From JANXVY01 sp038329675 (GTDB taxonomy: Bacteria > Pseudomonadota > Alphaproteobacteria > Rhizobiales > Hyphomicrobiaceae), in assembly GCA_038329675.1 (NCBI GenBank), contig JBBQNE010000029.1, forward strand, positions 1 through 25,713: a stretch of DNA of 25,713 bases, written 5' to 3'. A model generated the notes under the pieces. It was not told the origin of the DNA and did not search any database. It saw only the letters and a list, made by a program, of their open reading frames with translations. The position numbers and the translations under genes are program-made. Positions 23,905 to 25,713 of this stretch are shown here, in pieces (the stretch's first letter is position 1; each line of letters starts with the position of its first letter).

Positions 23905-23928
23905 GTTAAAAGCGGTACGCCGCTTAAC
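23905..23928. repeat. Hairpin between permease and thioredoxin-like genes
   Basis: GTTAA...TTAAC and GCGG...CCGC pair around TACG, leaving a two-base A bulge, for a 9-base-pair stem. It lies 46 bases upstream of the thioredoxin-like start and 40 bases past the NicO stop. There is no T-run, so it may be an RNA-processing or stabilising hairpin, not a terminator. Confidence 0.5.
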
Positions 23929-23967
23929 CTGATCGTAACTGTTTCCTGGATTTGGCGAGCTGGTTTC

Positions 23968-25278
23968 TTACCGGGTGGTAAACATGGGTTCCGGTGTGGG
24001 ATTGGCGAGCCCAGCGATACCAAGGCTGATCACGAGAATGGCGGCGAGCACGCCGACGCCCGTTGCCAATCGCTGGCCCCAACGGCTTTCTGCTCCCCCC
24101 GTCAATCGCAGCGCGACATCGCGAGACGTGATGGCTAAAACCGCAAGCAGCGACACGGTGATCGCGGTGCCAAGCGACATCATGAACGTCGCAAAAATGC
24201 CCGCCCAGAGGAGACCCTGGCTTAGCGCAAACACCATCAGCAGTATGGCACCGGTACACGGGCGGATGCCAATGCCGAGAGCAAGTGCAATCGCGCGGCG
24301 CCACGACCATGGTCCTTCGAGTTCTTGGGGGGCTGGCATGTGGGCATGACCGCAGTCCGGGCCGTGCACGTGCACTGTGTCGGCTGCGTGTTTGGCGGCA
24401 TGGGAGTGGGAGTGGTTATGGTCAACTTTGGCGTGGCTGTGATCGTGGGAATGGTCGTGGTTGCAGACGGAGCCATCTGCGTGGACGTGGGGGGCATGGA
24501 CGTGCGTTTTGGCCGGGGCTATCCCTGACGCCGACGTCACTGCCGCCGCTTGTGGTTCAGCGATGGCAGTTCGTGCCGACAGCATCGGCTTGACCTGTCG
24601 CCACAACAGCCAGCCGCCAATACCGATCACGAACACCCAGCTTAGCCATTCGAGCCAGGCTTCGGCGACCTTCATTTCGGTCGCGGTTGTGCGCAAGATC
24701 CAAGCGAGGATGCCAACGAAGATGATGGCCGAGCAGGCTTGGAAGAACGCTGCAAGGAACGATAGCGCGATACCCCGGCGGGCCGTGTCTCGGTTGGCCA
24801 AAACGTAGGACGAGATGACGGCCTTGCCGTGACCCGGACCGGCCGCATGGAGGACGCCATAAAGGAACGCGATGCCCGCCAGCGCGAAGGCGGCCTGGAC
24901 AGGGTTTTCAGATTTCAGGGCCTTGATTTGCGCACCCATGTTGCGGACGTAGGCTTGTTGGGCCGCGATCGCCTGCTGCCACCACGTTTGCTGGGCTGGC
25001 GGTGTTGCCTGGCGCGCTGGCGCGGGGCCAATGCCGAGGGGGGATTTCGATGGCGGAGTGGCGGGTTGCGCGCTTTGGGCGAGAGCTGCGCTGCCCAGCG
25101 CCGCGATGAGCAGGAGTATGAGACTGACGGCCCGCGCGCCGTTGGCTACCGACCGCAGGTCCCGGGCTAGTGACCGCAGGTGCCGGGCTACCGACTGCAG
25201 GTGCCGGGCTAGCGACCGCCAGACTAAGCGCGCGCTGCGGCTGAGCATTATGAATTTTTGCATTCGATTTTTGCCCAT
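23968..25278 (-). CDS. NicO-family nickel/cobalt permease with His-rich loop
   Basis: This is a 436-residue inner-membrane permease of the NicO/RcnA type. After an Arg-rich N-terminus and a hydrophobic segment (about 50-67), the core starts with FALAGIAFLYGVLHAAGPGHGK; the HxxGPGHGK motif is diagnostic. Further membrane segments follow at about 170-195, 210-228, 340-365, 370-395 and 410-428. A cytoplasmic or periplasmic loop (about 260-320) is dense in His and Asp (HDHSHDHSHAK), a metal-binding stretch. GIRPCTGAILLM is the second family motif. The start used, ATG 25278, has TGGAAC upstream and overlaps the DUF1007 gene by 31 bases; ATG 25248 would overlap it by one base (TAATG). Direction of transport is uncertain. 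Confidence 0.9.
   Translation of the reverse strand: MGKNRMQKFIMLSRSARLVWRSLARHLQSVARHLRSLARDLRSVANGARAVSLILLLIAALGSAALAQSAQPATPPSKSPLGIGPAPARQATPPAQQTWWQQAIAAQQAYVRNMGAQIKALKSENPVQAAFALAGIAFLYGVLHAAGPGHGKAVISSYVLANRDTARRGIALSFLAAFFQACSAIIFVGILAWILRTTATEMKVAEAWLEWLSWVFVIGIGGWLLWRQVKPMLSARTAIAEPQAAAVTSASGIAPAKTHVHAPHVHADGSVCNHDHSHDHSHAKVDHNHSHSHAAKHAADTVHVHGPDCGHAHMPAPQELEGPWSWRRAIALALGIGIRPCTGAILLMVFALSQGLLWAGIFATFMMSLGTAITVSLLAVLAITSRDVALRLTGGAESRWGQRLATGVGVLAAILVISLGIAGLANPTPEPMFTTR
25145..25220. repeat. 21-base tandem repeat in the NicO N-terminus
   Basis: Three full units (25145-25165, 25166-25186, 25187-25207) and a partial fourth (25208-25220) share the core GCTAnnGACCGCAGGTnCCGG. On the coding strand each gives a heptapeptide of the RHLRSLA type: RHLQSVA, RHLRSLA, RDLRSVA. 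The reading frame is preserved. The repeated helix is basic and amphipathic. Confidence 0.9.
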
Positions 25279-25713
25279 TTCGTTCCAACGACCGCACCGC
25301 TTCCAAACTGGTCCGTGAAGGCGCCAGTCAACGTGTCATTTTGAGGGGCGGCAGCGGTTGGAGCCGCGTCTTGTTCGTGCAGACCCACGGCACAATTTGA
25401 CGGTGCGCCAAACAACGTGACGGCCTCGTCCTTGGCGAGCTCGAACGCAATGAAAAACGATGGATCATAGGTCGCGAACGAGAAGTCCTTGGTGGCGGTC
25501 GGAGACTTCAACGGCAACGTAAAGTTCAACGTGAGAATACCGCCGGTGTAATCCAGATAGGCGTTTGCGGGCGCAGCAAGCACGAGCGGATCGGCGCCTG
25601 TTTTGACGTAGGTGAAAAAGTCAAACTCTTTGAGCCCGTCCATATTGATCTTGGCGAGTTCGGCAAGTTCTTCGCGCGAGTACATGCCGTCGTTATTTTT
25701 ATCGAGGCCCTGC
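25248..25713 (-). CDS. DUF1007-family protein, 5' end beyond the window
   Basis: This is the C-terminal 154 residues of a DUF1007 protein, a periplasmic protein usually encoded beside NicO-type metal permeases. The frame is open to the right edge, where DKNNDGMYSREELAEL lies at residues 4-19 of the visible part, an EF-hand-like calcium motif. The ATG at 25685 is therefore internal, not the start. TGGILTLNFTLPL and SFATYDPSFFIAFEL are typical of the family. It precedes, and overlaps by 31 bases (or one base, depending on start), the NicO gene, so the two form an operon. A role as metal-binding partner of the permease is inference. Confidence 0.85.
   Translation of the reverse strand, partial: QGLDKNNDGMYSREELAELAKINMDGLKEFDFFTYVKTGADPLVLAAPANAYLDYTGGILTLNFTLPLKSPTATKDFSFATYDPSFFIAFELAKDEAVTLFGAPSNCAVGLHEQDAAPTAAAPQNDTLTGAFTDQFGSGAVVGTKWAKIECKNS

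Noticed and set aside
23924..23938. CtrA box (TTAA-N7-TTAA)
   Set aside because: The second half reads GTAA and the site is between co-directional genes; evidence is too weak.

Overview
The window is high-GC bacterial chromosome, most likely from an alphaproteobacterium and probably from Hyphomicrobiales (Rhizobiales). The supports are a type A RNase P RNA gene, a LexA operator of the alphaproteobacterial GTTC-N7-GTTC form, an ftsEX-ydcF block, a CpdR-like receiver, a DUF2853 protein and a DUF1007/NicO metal-permease pair. No tRNA, rRNA, prophage, insertion sequence or CRISPR array is visible. The species cannot be named from the sequence alone.

Layout. 1-1945: a MoxY/NarX-type membrane sensor kinase (cut by the left edge) diverges from a LuxR-type response regulator. 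1983-6559: a eukaryotic-type phosphorylation set, with a PP2C phosphatase and an FHA protein on the minus strand, diverging from a large membrane Ser/Thr kinase that carries a seven-bladed WD40 propeller. 6580-7884: a ChaC-type gamma-glutamylcyclotransferase converges on an unrecognised protein. 8363-13516 (minus): a class II (adenosylcobalamin) ribonucleotide reductase with a LexA box upstream, a YdcF-family protein, and the FtsX/FtsE pair. 13903-15756 (plus): hypoxanthine phosphoribosyltransferase, a CpdR-like receiver and a secreted L,D-transpeptidase ending in a strong hairpin. 15826-16567 (minus): rnpB and a small exported cysteine-rich protein.

16694-21473 (minus) is the most interesting part. 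It is a compact putative operon of a short coiled-coil protein, a membrane OmpA-domain protein with a large cytoplasmic part, a Ras/Rab-like small GTPase, a soluble histidine kinase and a stand-alone receiver. The three central genes overlap by 4 and 11 bases. The order suggests a pathway from cell wall to GTPase to phosphorelay. I do not know a characterised system with this architecture.

21786-25713 (minus): a DUF2853 protein, a Tat-type orphan TRAP-like solute-binding protein, an exported thioredoxin-fold protein, a NicO nickel/cobalt permease with a His-rich loop, and a DUF1007 protein cut by the right edge.

Two themes recur. Signal transduction is dense: two complete kinase/regulator pairs, a lone receiver, a Ser/Thr kinase-phosphatase-FHA set and a GTPase. 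Several genes and one intergenic region also carry short tandem repeats of 15 to 21 bases, in frame where coding, which suggests recent slippage or duplication.
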